Assembly (NCBI GenBank): GCA_015499995.1
Contig: JADNRV010000003.1
Span: 992,001 to 1,056,000, forward strand
DNA: 64,000 bases
From: Flammula alnicola
Taxonomy: Eukaryota; Basidiomycota; Agaricomycetes; Agaricales; Strophariaceae
Direction: 5' to 3'
Of the stretch, positions 12,150 to 22,793 are shown in pieces. The notes under the pieces are model-generated. The model was not told where the DNA came from, searched no databases, and worked only from the letters and a program-made list of their open reading frames with translations. How positions within the stretch are numbered: position 1 is the stretch's first letter; every line of letters begins with the position of its first letter. The translations under genes were made by a program, and so were the position numbers.

Positions 12150-13221
12150 TACTACTAGTACTACTTAGTGTACATCATGCATGTAGCCCTTCCTTTCGAA
12201 CACCATTTAACTTGACCACCAAACAGCATTATCTACTATTCAACGTCGACTTGTCTGGTCCCTCTCGCTCGCTCGTTTCATTTTTGTGGATTGGTGGCGT
12301 GCAATGTGAGGCCTGTGGCGTTTCCAGTTTTGAGATGGTGGCAGCCCGGTGCGCTTTTGAAAACGCTTTCTTCTGAGAATCTCAGCTCTCAGGACTTTCA
12401 TGTCATCTTTCCAGAGTAGCGAAACCTATCCCCATTTTCTGGGATTTGATGACAAAAATCAATCTCCTTCCAGAACGCAGGTTGTTGTAGTCAGTAGGTC
12501 AGTGGTATCCTTACTGCTACTTATCCGGAGTACAACGCACCCATGCAGCTCGCTTATCTGACACTGTGTGGACACTGTGAAGACCTCATGTAGACAAACT
12601 TTCACGTATGTGACCGTCTCATCCACCATGAGACACGCTCTTATGATCACTATCCTAATCCAGTGTTAAGGACCGCAACTATGAGAAAAAAATACCGAAT
12701 GCAATTTCTGTCAGACTGCCTGTTTCTCTCATGTGTTCAAGAAAGAGACCTTGTACTTGGTCCTTTTTACAGGTAGAAACAAGTTTTCTCCTCGAAGACC
12801 TCGCAGCAAATTGCAATTCACCTCCTTTGAGGCAGAGAAGATAATTCAAACCCTGAACGGTGCCATGCGTTCTTACTTGACGTAAGTTTGCCTGCAGCTG
12901 TACTGCATATTTTTGCATCTGACACATATTCAGATTGTTGTGGGAGTTGTTTTTGGGATGCCCTTCGCCTTTTTGCCTGCATCGATTAGCGTCTATTTGC
13001 TTGAAAATAATGTCGAAGATCTAACTTGTCGTTTCCATCCCATGTCATGTCATTGCCCGGCTAATCGAAACCTCGTTTTCTATCACATCATCCGGAGGTC
13101 ATCTTTCTGGGAAAGTAATCATCGGCCAGGCGCAGGCATGGTTACTTTTGAAAGGGTCAGGGACACCAAATAGACTTGACAGCTACAAGGAGACGCCGAC
13201 ACCCCAAGGTATGTTAAATTG

Positions 13222-13229
13222 TATATATA
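13222..13229 (+). promoter_or_regulatory. TATA-like box
   Basis: TATATATA lies about 50 bases upstream of the proposed start of the DUF6533 gene at 13278. Confidence 0.35.
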
Positions 13230-13277
13230 GTTATTGGCACCACTAGTTTTTACCTTTCCCTCACCCTCATTACAGAC

Positions 13278-15070
13278 ATGCCATTACCTGTGCCAGTGGC
13301 TTTCGCTCATTTGTAGGCGGCGCATTTAATCATCTTGTTCTGTCATTGAAACTAACCACTTGCGGACAGGCTGGGAAATTATGAATTTCACACTTCAAAC
13401 TACGTCATGTTGGTGTACGACCATAGTGAGTATGACACGGTATACATGCTTTTGCTCAGGGTTGAATATCTATTTCATTGCTAGTGTTAACCTTCGGTGA
13501 AGAGGTCCGTGACAACTGCCCTATGCTTCCGAATTTTTTAATCATTGTCTGTTTTTTATACTCAGGTAGAAAAAATGTGGTCTCGGCCATTCACCCTTCC
13601 TACGTTACTCTTTTATCTCAATCGTTATGTTACACATATGCAATATATCGTGATTCAAGTCGGTGAGATATCTTTTTTTCTGCCTTCAAAGGAAGTTGAG
13701 CTCATGGTAGTCTTTAGCATTCCATGAAACTACATGGTCAGATTCAGTATGTAAATCACTTATTGCCTGAATGTTGACCCTCAGCCCATGTTTGAATTTT
13801 AGATGTAAGTTCTATTCCAAAGCCCCAGGGGCATGTTCTTAGTCTACCCAGGTGCCGCCGCTACGTTAAATTCGCAGGTGCATCTACGGCGTCTTTGGTG
13901 GCAGGTATGTCAATTGAAGTCATGCCTCTTCTTTTCCTTGCTTATCGTGGAATTACAGTTGCAGAACGTTCGTTAATTCTCAACCTTCGGGGTCCTCCCT
14001 CCTAAAGTTCTCCTTTAGTGATTATGATCCTGCGAGTCTATGCTCTTTATATGGGCAACAAGTACATCTTGGCATTCTTATTAGCATTACTCAGCGGGCA
14101 AGTGATCGTTTCAGGTTGGGCGGTACATAATGGCATGCGTGAGTACGCAGACGACTCGTCGGTGATATGTCCTTATTTTCTTGAAGAAGTACCGCAGCCA
14201 CCAGGATTCCCAGGTAAGTACCAATGATCTATTTTTGAGCCATCGCGCCCATACTGATACTGATCTAATTGAAGGATGCGTGCTCACTGGCAAAAATTCA
14301 TTTTTTGGTAAGGTCAATACCATCGCTACTTGTCATTGCTGAGCGACAGTGACAGCGGCACTTTGGGGGGCGCCACTTGTTACGGATACATGTATCTTCA
14401 TTTTGACGCTGTGGAGGACCGTTCGTTACATGCGAAAGCACGGTCGAATGACGTGAGATTATTCTTTTTTTGCCTCTCCAATGCTGATGGATTTTCTATC
14501 AGTGTGATGCAAATTATGCTGCGAGACGGGACACTATATTTTATGGCCATTTTTGGTGTGAATTTAATGAACACCCTGATCTATTTTGTGAGATCAGAAT
14601 CCCATTCCTTTCCCAAAAACTCTAAAAGTATTTCATTAGTTGGCTTTGGGAGACCTGAAGGCTGTCGGGGCTAGGTATGAACTTCTGCAGACCAATCAAT
14701 GCATGAACTGAAGCTTGTCTACTGTTCCAGCTTTAGTCAGATTCTGACGTCAATCATGATTTCTCGCCTTCAGCTTAATATTCGCTATTCGATGCCCAGT
14801 TCTGGTGCCAATTTGCCGAAGACCAAACCTTTTTTGGCCGACTCGAATCCGGATGCACCTCAAACTTCGGCAACCATAGTGTTTGAATCCGCAAATACTA
14901 ATACTAATAATCGATCCACGGGAGGGACGTTCTTCACTTTCGGGAATTTAGGCGAGGAGCTTACTGAATCTTATGATTCCTACCATGGTGACATTTGTGA
15001 CGACGAAGAGGTGATTGCTGCGGACGATGGGAAAATGAATCGGTGGCAAAGTCGACGCAGCCTACAATAG
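13278..15070 (+). CDS. DUF6533 seven-helix membrane protein
   Basis: Many short introns must be removed, but every junction keeps frame. The N-terminus MPLPVPVAFAHLLGNYEF leads into the DUF6533 signature: NYVMLVYDHMLTFGEEVEKM and LPTLLFYLNRYVTHMQY. Then come helices ELIMILRVYALYMGNKYILA, LLALLSGQVIVSGWAV, AALWGAPLVTDTCIFILTLW (followed by RTVRYMRKHGR), MLRDGTLYFMAIFGVNLMNT and SFSQILTSIMISRLQLNI. A polar, acidic cytosolic tail of about 100 residues ends RRSLQ. The family is greatly expanded in Agaricomycetes, has a GPCR-like layout and no proven ligand or function. The copy looks intact. The assigned exon 1 is the least supported. Confidence 0.82.
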
Positions 15071-15281
15071 GAGTATACCTAGGTAGACCAACAGATTCAG
15101 ATCCGTGTGAAATTTAAGAGTGGATTAGCCAAGGATTAAACGGTTGACTCGGAATCAAGGCCATCAAGATTGTCCTACAGACTCCAGTTGCATGTCTTAC
15201 TCCAAGTCTCCAACCTGTTCAAAGCAAACACTTCACTGGAAGAAGATTCAAGTTAGAACGGGGGGGAAAGTTCGCTTTGAT

Positions 15282-15335
15282 TGGCTGTCTTGGCTGTCCG
15301 CAACATTCGGTGGTGGCTGTCTTGTGGCTGTCCGC
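15282..15335 (+). repeat. Imperfect direct repeat in the chitinase promoter
   Basis: TGGCTGTCTTGGCTGTCCGC (15282-15301) recurs as a copy with two extra bases at 15314-15335. Each copy contains two GGCTGTC cores, which gives four cores within 54 bases just upstream of the TATA box. Confidence 0.6.
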
Positions 15336-15355
15336 GTGCTTGAGCATTGGAAGGC

Positions 15356-15364
15356 TATAAAAAG
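15356..15364 (+). promoter_or_regulatory. TATA box close to the chitinase start codon
   Basis: TATAAAAAG begins only 27 bases before the ATG at 15383. If it is used in the usual way, the 5' UTR would be very short or transcription would start at or after this ATG. Confidence 0.45.
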
Positions 15365-15382
15365 CTCAGTAGCATTCATGTC

Positions 15383-17134
15383 ATGTCGTCAACGAATTAC
15401 CATCCTCTCCCAACCTCAGAGTCGAGCGACAGACTCCCTCAGCGGCTTGCCCATCTAGATTCCGAACCTCAATCTCCTAGCAAAGATTCTGCAACTACTC
15501 GTCGTCGGATCGTTCTTGCCGTTCTCTTTATATTTGTTGCCTTCACCTGTTATAAGGCAGGACAATATTTTGTTCGACCACGAACTCGTACACCGGAGCC
15601 GCCTCACGAAGCTATACCAGATAAAGGTCGTCCTTGTTCAAACGAAGATCCAACGATGCCTTGTGATGGAAAATATGGTGTCGGATAGTACGTTTTGCGT
15701 CGTTCGCGATTTCATGTTCTTAAATTGATTATATGCTTTTGTTGACAGTTTCGTTAATTGGTATGTCTAACCCTCGTGTATGCGTTTTGACGGCGCTGAC
15801 TCCAATGACAGGGGTATCTACGGACGAAAATTCCCGCCATCACTCATTCCAGTGAAGGATCTGACGTGTGTTCCCGTCTGCTTGTTATATTCGGTCTTTC
15901 TCACATTTTGCCGTTCACAGCCATATATTATACGCGTTCGCAAACGTGAAGCCTGACACTGGCGAAGTTTACCTCTCCGACCAATGGGCTGACCAAGACA
16001 TCCATTACCCGGGCGATTCATGGAATGACGTCGGCACCAACCTGTACGGCAACTTCAAGGCCATTTACAACCTCAAGAAACAAAATCGCCATCTCAAGGT
16101 GCTACTTAGCATCGGAGGATGGACGTATTCGCCCTCGTTCCACCCCGTTGTCGTCAATCCTACCTTGAGAGCTAAATTCGTCGAGAGTTCGGTTAAGCTA
16201 CTTGAAGACTATGGCTTAGATGGCTTAGACGTGGATTATGAATACCCGACAGACAATGCCCAGGCCCTCGGATATGTCGCACTGTTGAAGGAGATGAGGG
16301 CAGCATTAGATAGACATGCCTCAAAGAAAGGGTCTGGTTGCAAGTTCCTCCTTACGGTGAGCGATTTTCTGAAAGGACCCGAAGTATCAGAAATTGAATC
16401 CCTTTTCTCAGATCGCCGCGCCATGTGGCCCGGATAACTACAAGAAACTCCATATCGCCAAGATGGACGAGTCTCTTGATTTCTGGAACTTAATGGCCTA
16501 TGATTTTTGTACGTTCTTGTAACTCGTATTGACTGATATTCCATGCCTGATGCAACTCTTAGCTGGATCATGGGATACCGCTGCCAACCACCAAGCAAAT
16601 CTATATGGAGGGGCTATCGGTGGTTCAGCTTCCGTCGACTGGTATATCTCTCAGGGCGTGAAGCGGGACAAGCTCGTCCTCGGCGTTCCTCTCTATGGCC
16701 GTTCTTTCCTTAATACCCAAGGCCCCGGAACGGCCTACTCGGGGATGGGATCAGGGACATGGGAGGCCGGGGTGTACGACTACCGCACACTGCCGCTGCC
16801 TGGCTCGACCGTACATCTAGACAAGAATGCGGTCGCAAGTTGGTCATATGACCCCACCCAGAAGGAGATGATCAGCTTCGACAGCGAAGAAGTTGCTAAA
16901 TTGAAGGGCCACTATATTAAGAGGGAGAATTTGGGAGGAAGCATGTTCTGGGAGCTCAGCGGAGACAAGGGTACCACGAGGGATGGTACGGAAGCCGGTC
17001 CTGGCAAGGATGTCCAACCCGGGAATAGCCTCGTCACCATCGTGAAGGACAGCATGGGTGGGCTCGAAACGAGCCAGAATTGGTTGTCTTATACCGACAG
17101 CAAGTTCGACAACATGAGAAAAGGAATGGCGTAA
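15383..17134 (+). CDS. Membrane-anchored GH18 chitinase
   Basis: The predicted protein has a short cytosolic N-terminus ([20 protein letters not shown]) and one signal-anchor helix ([18 protein letters not shown]), so the catalytic domain faces out. The GH18 barrel follows: [34 protein letters not shown], and the catalytic DXXDXDXE motif as [10 protein letters not shown] near 16218-16247. Further on are [22 protein letters not shown] and [13 protein letters not shown]. The last glutamate of the DXXDXDXE motif is the acid catalyst in this family. About 500 residues, no chitin-binding module. Such enzymes remodel or degrade wall chitin. Introns at about 15688-15750 and 15757-15811, two more near 15860-15920 and 16355-16410, and one around 16508-16560. 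The gene looks intact. Confidence 0.9.
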
Positions 17135-17280
17135 ATGCAATGGACAGAGATACATACACGTTTATATTCATGAATACAATACCAAAATCGGACGGTAGAT
17201 TTGTAGTGCAGCTACTACTATCGTTCTGTGTACAGTAGTGACAACGAACGAAATCAGGATACGGAGAGATAGTGAGATGT

Positions 17281-18175
17281 TTATGGCCGGATTGGCTGAT
17301 AGGCTCGGTTACCAGCAGCCCATCTATGGCCTGCAGCTGCAGAGATACCTGTCAGGATTACACCCAAGGCAGCCAGGATGCTGAATATCCAGGAGATTGT
17401 ATGGACAACATATGCTACACCTAGACGGTAGCAAGCTGGGTTAGCTAAGAGTTGTGATCAGAACAAATAAATACATGCCTGGACGTGCACGCTCAAAGGA
17501 TGGGTAACTGGATGTGCGATACAGGTCGGTGATGATTCCAAACGTTGCGATCTGACAAGTGGCTTTGGACAAGGTATTGGAATCTGAATGTCTAACCCGA
17601 CAAAAGATATGATATAAACACGGACCTTGCAAAAGGACCAGCCCAGCGATTACTGTCCATATCCTTCTCCTCCTGGAGTGGGTGCTGACACCAAACAGGA
17701 TGGCCACCAGTGAAACCGCAGCAAACCCAATGGCCATCTGGTCGAGGTAGCCTGCGCTGGTCCACGCTGCACAGAAGACCTTGTTCTCCTTCTCGCAGCC
17801 GTCAGTGACGCTCGCGGGGAAGTTACGGCACTCGTATTTCCTGTATGTGATCTTGCCATCGTCGTCGCCCCCGGGAAGTTCAGAGACAGTGAGCTCGCAG
17901 CGCTGGGTGAGACCGTATGTTACGGTGACTTTGGTGTAGAGGACCTCTTCATAGCGAACTACAAGCCTGCAGGATATGATATCGGTCTACACATTCCACA
18001 TTCCAACAGGGCATATAGTAATTGCGCACCAGTCTGGTCGACGTGATGAAAGAATATTCTGTACAGGGCCTCGTGTTAGCTCTCGTCTTTTAGGAAATAC
18101 TTGGAATGAGAAACGAACAAGGGTGAGGATGAAGGCGACCACAGCAAAAGTAACATAATACGAGGTTTTACGCAT
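17281..18175 (-). CDS. Four-helix fungal membrane protein of unknown function
   Basis: The layout resembles claudin/SUR7-type proteins. Helix 1 is YVTFAVVAFILTLVRF near the N-terminus. Next is a polar loop with two or more cysteines (RPDWLVVRYEEVLYTKVT, TQRCELTVSELPGGDDDG, YECRNFPASV). Three more helices follow: MAIGFAAVSLVAILFGV, a second after RRRRIWTVIAGLVLLQ, and VAYVVHTISWIFSILAALGV. The end is GHRWAAGNRAYQPIRP. I recognise this sequence type from unnamed Agaricomycete proteins. A GT donor splitting the Trp codon (DW|L) restores frame after exon 1. It sits tail to tail with the chitinase, 146 bases apart. Function unknown. Confidence 0.75.
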
Positions 18176-18408
18176 TGTAGTAAGTCGTGGATTGAGCGCA
18201 AGACGATTGCATCTGGACGAGTCGTTGCCAGTGAATCATTAATATTGCCATTGGCAGTCGCGGCGGAAGTTGCTCGACATCACGTGCATTTACATGAGGT
18301 CATAGCCTCAGAACGAAAAAACCAAAAGCAGGCATATATCCTTAGTCTCCTACGGACAACTCATATTTCCTGCAAGCCCGTTTCTACGTCCTACGCAGTG
18401 GTCATCGA

Positions 18409-20857
18409 TCATCCCCTAGGTACACCCCTTGTCACGTCAGGATAGGTATCCGCAATCATCTGGAATAAATTGAATCAGTCAGACATATCAATGAAATCAG
18501 TCCTTAGTACTTACTGAAAACAAGGCTGGGGCGCGAATAGCCAGAACCTGGGGATCTTCTCCAAGACCGACGAATCTTTGAAACGCGATGAGTGTACTGG
18601 TCCATACGGAAGACACAAAGACTTACATGGTCGAAACACCCGCCTCAATGGCAGATGATATCGTCGTAGCTATGATATCGTATGAGATTTCGATACAAAG
18701 CAGAAAGAAAGGACCACAGCACTCACAGCAAACCAATCCAATGAAGAATGAGAACAATATGACAGGCGCCGTATATTGTCCGCTCGAATTGTAGGAAGGC
18801 GCCGTAACTTGTATGGTTCCATTAGTAAAAAAATGTTCCATCGAAAAGATCACAGCAGCTCACATCGTAGATAGAGGTAACCAAACAAAGAACACATGAG
18901 ACCGATAGCATATGCACCCCACATCAACGCTGCAGGAATGTCAGCTTGTAATTCAGATGCTATCTTGCGTTACTCACTCATTCCCACCAGCGAGTCATTG
19001 ACCAGGGCATCAATACCTACAGAAGGTAATTCAGGATTTCTAAGGGTAACATTGAGAAAAAATTGAACCTCGATCTTTGAACAGCCTCCAGGTGTCCTTT
19101 GCAGCGGCGATATATGGTTTGCCGTATAATGCTATATGTGTCGTCAATGTAGGCCTATATCACATAAAATTTCGAAAGTTTCCGTACCAATCTCGATATA
19201 CGCATACCTGACATCGAACTCTGTCAGTGAAATTATTCAGAATTAGAAAGTGCGTACCTATTGAAGTACTCGACAAGGTTCTCGAGAATGCCGACGAAGC
19301 ATGCTGCACAGCATGCAAAGCAGGCCTCGATAGCTGAAAGAAACTTCATCAACAAATACGCATTGACATCACTTCAAAAGGACTTACGATGGCCGTCTGC
19401 ATTCGCATTATTTTGAGCTGCGTTGAGTATTAGCTTCAGGAGGTCCAGAAGAGTAACAATCAGGGAGCCAAATGCGATTGAACCAAGGGAGAGAGTCGAT
19501 GCGCGTCCCAAGGCAGACATGGTAGGATGTTTTGGCTGAGACCAAGTATCAGAAAGCCGATATAATGCATACTGGAGAGACACACCATTTCACCAAGTTC
19601 GCGGGGACCGAAGTAGTACCATGATCCGTACGGTCCGCCTGCGAGTGTGGCAAGAGAGACATTGCCTATCACCTGGGAAGTCCACAAGAAAGAAAAGGCT
19701 TCGAAGAAAATAAGACCGGTAACTTTGCCACTAGAACAACTTGACGTGTCGCATGCTGGTGGGAAAAAACAATGAAAACGTGTCTGCGATTATTTTGGCA
19801 TAAAGCTTACACGGGTTTCCAGGTGTCCACTTGGCATAACTGTGTTGTTCAGGTTAGAACCATCATAAAGCCTCAAAAGCAACGACCTACGTCGCAATAA
19901 CTGTGAATGTAAACCACCTGTTAAGCAACATGTATCAGAAAAGGCTGACTCTCGATGACTGAGGAGACTTGCACTGCAAGGGTTGCTTGTATGAACAAAG
20001 CAGCAAAGGCGACAGCATAGACGCTGGTGTGATGTTTGGAAACATCCATGACAACTTGCAGAAGTAAAGAAGCAAGCGGTATGCGCGATCTGAAGCCAAA
20101 GTAGGAGAGAAGAGAGAACACCGCGATTACGGTGAATATAATTGCCCCAGCTATATAATTAGACTCAGAAGTCAGTCAAAACTCGAGACTGATTATTTTG
20201 CGAAGGCTGACACCAGTATTTTGTGATCCAATAATAGACGCATATGCCACTGTAAAGATTTCATCGCAGAATAATGGTTATTTGATAGGCGAAAGAGAGT
20301 TGAACTTCACACTCACATATTGAGGGCGATGGTCAAGATGAGAGTAATATGCATGATAATTTTCGTGAACATGCGCGTAAGCATGAGATAGGCGACAGAC
20401 AACAAAATTGCAGCAGCTGTGACTAGAAGCAAGAGGTATACAGTACTCCTATGAAAACGGCGTTAGAGAGCATTAAAGATGGAAAGACGCCCGTACAAAC
20501 CTATTGAGCGTCACGGAGGTACCAGTCTGTCCACCCGACTTTCCGAGTCCACCGCCCAATCCGCCTTGAGATATCCAGGTATTTAAAGCAATGCCAGAGA
20601 CCGCTGCAAAGCCCAAAAGCTTTTCGAGCGGTGTGAGATGGACAGGCGGCACTTGACGTGTAGGACGAACTGACCTGCAAGACGAAGAAGATCAAGAATA
20701 TAGGGTCGTTGATCCTCTTCTTGGGTTTGAAACGGCCTCCATCGTAGGGGTTCTTGACATCGCCGTCATAAAGGATGGGCGTCTCTGGCGGATAATATGT
20801 GGGCTGGCCGTAGGTCGGGTTTGGTCCTGGGTATGGGGCATTACTTGGTTCGTACAT
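18409..20857 (-). CDS. PNS1: PNS1/choline-transporter-like (CTL, SLC44 family) protein
   Basis: A Pro/Tyr-rich cytosolic N-terminus (MYEPSNAPYPGPNPTYGQ) runs into the family motif KRINDPIFLIFFVLQ and about ten membrane helices. Recognisable pieces are AIIFTVIAVFSLLSYFGFRSR, SFLWTSQVIGNVSLATLAG, WYYFGPRELGEMP, the helix-rich IEACFACCAACFVGILENLV, RYAYIEIALYGKPYIAAAKD and the C-terminal LFQMIADTYPDVTRGVPRG. The NRYAYI/ALYG region is the CTL signature. About ten short introns. Human CTL1 transports choline; yeast Pns1 is a plasma-membrane protein without a proven substrate. About 530 residues, the usual length. The gene looks intact. Confidence 0.88.
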
Positions 20858-21264
20858 ATGGGCCTGCCGTATGCGACGTTAATTCTTTCGTACACTGTGA
20901 GAGTGAGGTTGGTCAACGTGCAAGGAGAGGGAGAAAAGGGCAAGGAGACTAACACGAGTTGATTTGTAGGTAATGGATGGACGCTGTCAAAGCTTGGCCC
21001 AAACTTTGCCACACGAGCCTGAAGCAGACGCCAGACTCGGAGGCTATGCTCTTAGTGACCGGAGTGACCCATAAATAGAACGCTTTCGACATCATCTGTT
21101 GACAACATGAAATGATCATTAGAATCAATACCGTAGTGTACACTACTAATAGCACTTCGCAAGTACACTAGTCGTATAGCATTTGGAGTGAAATAGATAC
21201 AATACAGGTGTGGAGACCTAATGCACGAGGACAAGGGAAAGAGGGCCAGAAATAATTAGTATGA
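20858..21264. other. Intergenic region between two minus-strand genes
   Basis: Holds the promoter of the PNS1-like gene and the 3' region of the PP2C gene. No additional coding exon could be joined to either. Confidence 0.55.
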
Positions 21265-22668
21265 TTACGCTGTCTGTGTTCCAGGATGTTTGAATTTGAC
21301 GACAACAACAGTGACATTATCCATGGTGTGATTGGAGAGTGCGTGATTTAGTAACTGCATACTGGCCTGCTGAGCGTCTTCGATGTCGCGAACGAGCTCA
21401 ATCGCGCTCTGGTCGCCAATAACGTCCCAAAGCTATAAAGAGAAAAAAGTTTCAGTTGACGTGAGGGCGAAGATATGGCAGTGAATGAATTACCCCGTCG
21501 CAAGCCAGAATCAAGAATTCATCTTCTTCGCAAAGTTCAGTTTCTGTGGTGTAAGGGGCGCCAACGACGAACTCCTTCATTGAAGAATCTCCGAGACTCC
21601 GTGTCACAGCAAGGACACCATTTACCCGCCCACTCATGACAAAGCCACCCGCGTCCGTGATCCGTTTCGCCTCTTGTTTGTCAGATCCCTTGTGGTCATA
21701 TGTTAAGCGCACCGCCTTGCCTGCGCGGCACAATACGCCTCGAGCGTCGCCAGCATTGGCGGAATAGAGCACTTGACGCGCGCTGGAAGGTGGGATGGTG
21801 ATGGTGACTCCTTCTGCGGTAGATTTTGTCGACGCGGAAGGAGATGAGGAACCCGAAACAGACGACGATGCTAACTTGCTGGATCCACCCCCTAGACTTC
21901 TGAGCGCCCGCCTGATTCGGCTGGTACTTAACGGCTTCTCCTTCTTTGCTTTCTTGTTGCCTTTAGCTTCCCTGTCATCCTTAGGCCTTATGCTCTCTAT
22001 ACTACTCTCAAGAGAATTGCTACTGGCCGGTACGTCCCCATCAACGCTGTTGTCAACGCTGTGACCGGAGGCCGGAGAACCCGCGGTAGGGGAGGAGGGC
22101 GCGCTCAGGAAAGATTGGCGACCTTCTGCATCTTCAACGCGTAGGAAAGCTGTGACTACCGTACACCCGGAGTGGATCTTGCCGTCGGATTCCTCGCACA
22201 TCCGAGACAAAGCCTCATCTACGGCATGGAAGGTTTTATTGAGGATATCAGGAATTGGGAGGTTAGGTGAGGCGTGAATGGCGTCCAGGAGAAACTAAAA
22301 GTGCGTAAGCGCATTGATATTTGGTTGTGAGATGACGCATAATTACCTCATGGAAGTGGGATCCACACCACTCGGCGGCATGCTTTCCGGCATGACCATC
22401 GAACACAGCGAAGAATCCCTGCCCTCGGATCGAGTCAAAGTCAACGATGAAGGAATGAGCGTCTTCCATTGTGCGTCTTGAGCCCTTATCCTCGGCGACG
22501 CCTATGCGGAAAGTGGGATGGTTGGTGGAATGCCGATTTAGGACCTAGAGATGGGGTGAGCTGGGGTGTCGGATAGCGAGAAAATGAACGTACACCATTG
22601 GTATCTAGGTCTGCAGCTGTTATAGATTTTGAACGAGCATTGGGAGAGTCTGAGAAACGGGGTGGCAT
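21265..22668 (-). CDS. PTC1-like PP2C-type protein phosphatase with a large internal insert
   Basis: Metal-dependent Ser/Thr phosphatase. Visible motifs in order: VAEDKGSRRTMEDAHSF, FFAVFDGHAGKHAAEW (metal-binding Asp), HSGCTVVTAFLRVE, SANAGDARGVLCRAGKAVRL, VNGVLAVTRSLGD, EDEFLILACDGLWDVIGDQS, and a C-terminal NHTMDNVTVVVVKF. Between the TVVTAFLR strand and the SANAGDAR strand is an insert of about 110 residues rich in Ser, Lys and Arg, which PTC1-type enzymes normally lack. The start MPPRFSDSPNARSKS is followed by an intron with donor GTACGT. PTC1 relatives switch off MAPK pathways. The gene is head to head with the BZW gene, 125 bases between ATGs. Confidence 0.9.
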
Positions 22669-22793
22669 GGTTGAAGTTGAGAGTAAGTAGAGAGGATGTG
22701 GATAATTGGGCCGTTGCTCCAATCTTTATGGTAATCTTCGGCAATAGCCGATTCGTCTCTTCATCTTTTCCATCCACTTGTCGACGCCAGTGT

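Larger units (their letters stand above)
11362..13277. other. Largest intergenic region, no gene recognised
   Basis: About 1.9 kb between divergent genes (CBM1 protein to the left, DUF6533 protein to the right). I examined both strands. The open frames are short, low in complexity or basic, and none continues through plausible introns. There is a small AT-rich palindrome at 12131-12149 and a repeated CTCAATTT near 12010 and 12030. It could hide a non-coding RNA or an old element, but I see no direct evidence for either. Confidence 0.5.
15071..15382. other. Intergenic region with chitinase promoter
   Basis: Lies between the DUF6533 stop (15068-15070) and the chitinase ATG (15383). It contains an inverted CCAAT box (GATTGG near 15278), an imperfect direct repeat and a TATA box, described separately. 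Confidence 0.6.

Noticed and set aside
12077..12376. Plus-strand open frame with a Leu-rich hydrophobic start, resembling a signal peptide
   Set aside because: The Leu run comes from CTA/ATT triplet repeats, and no domain or splice continuation follows.
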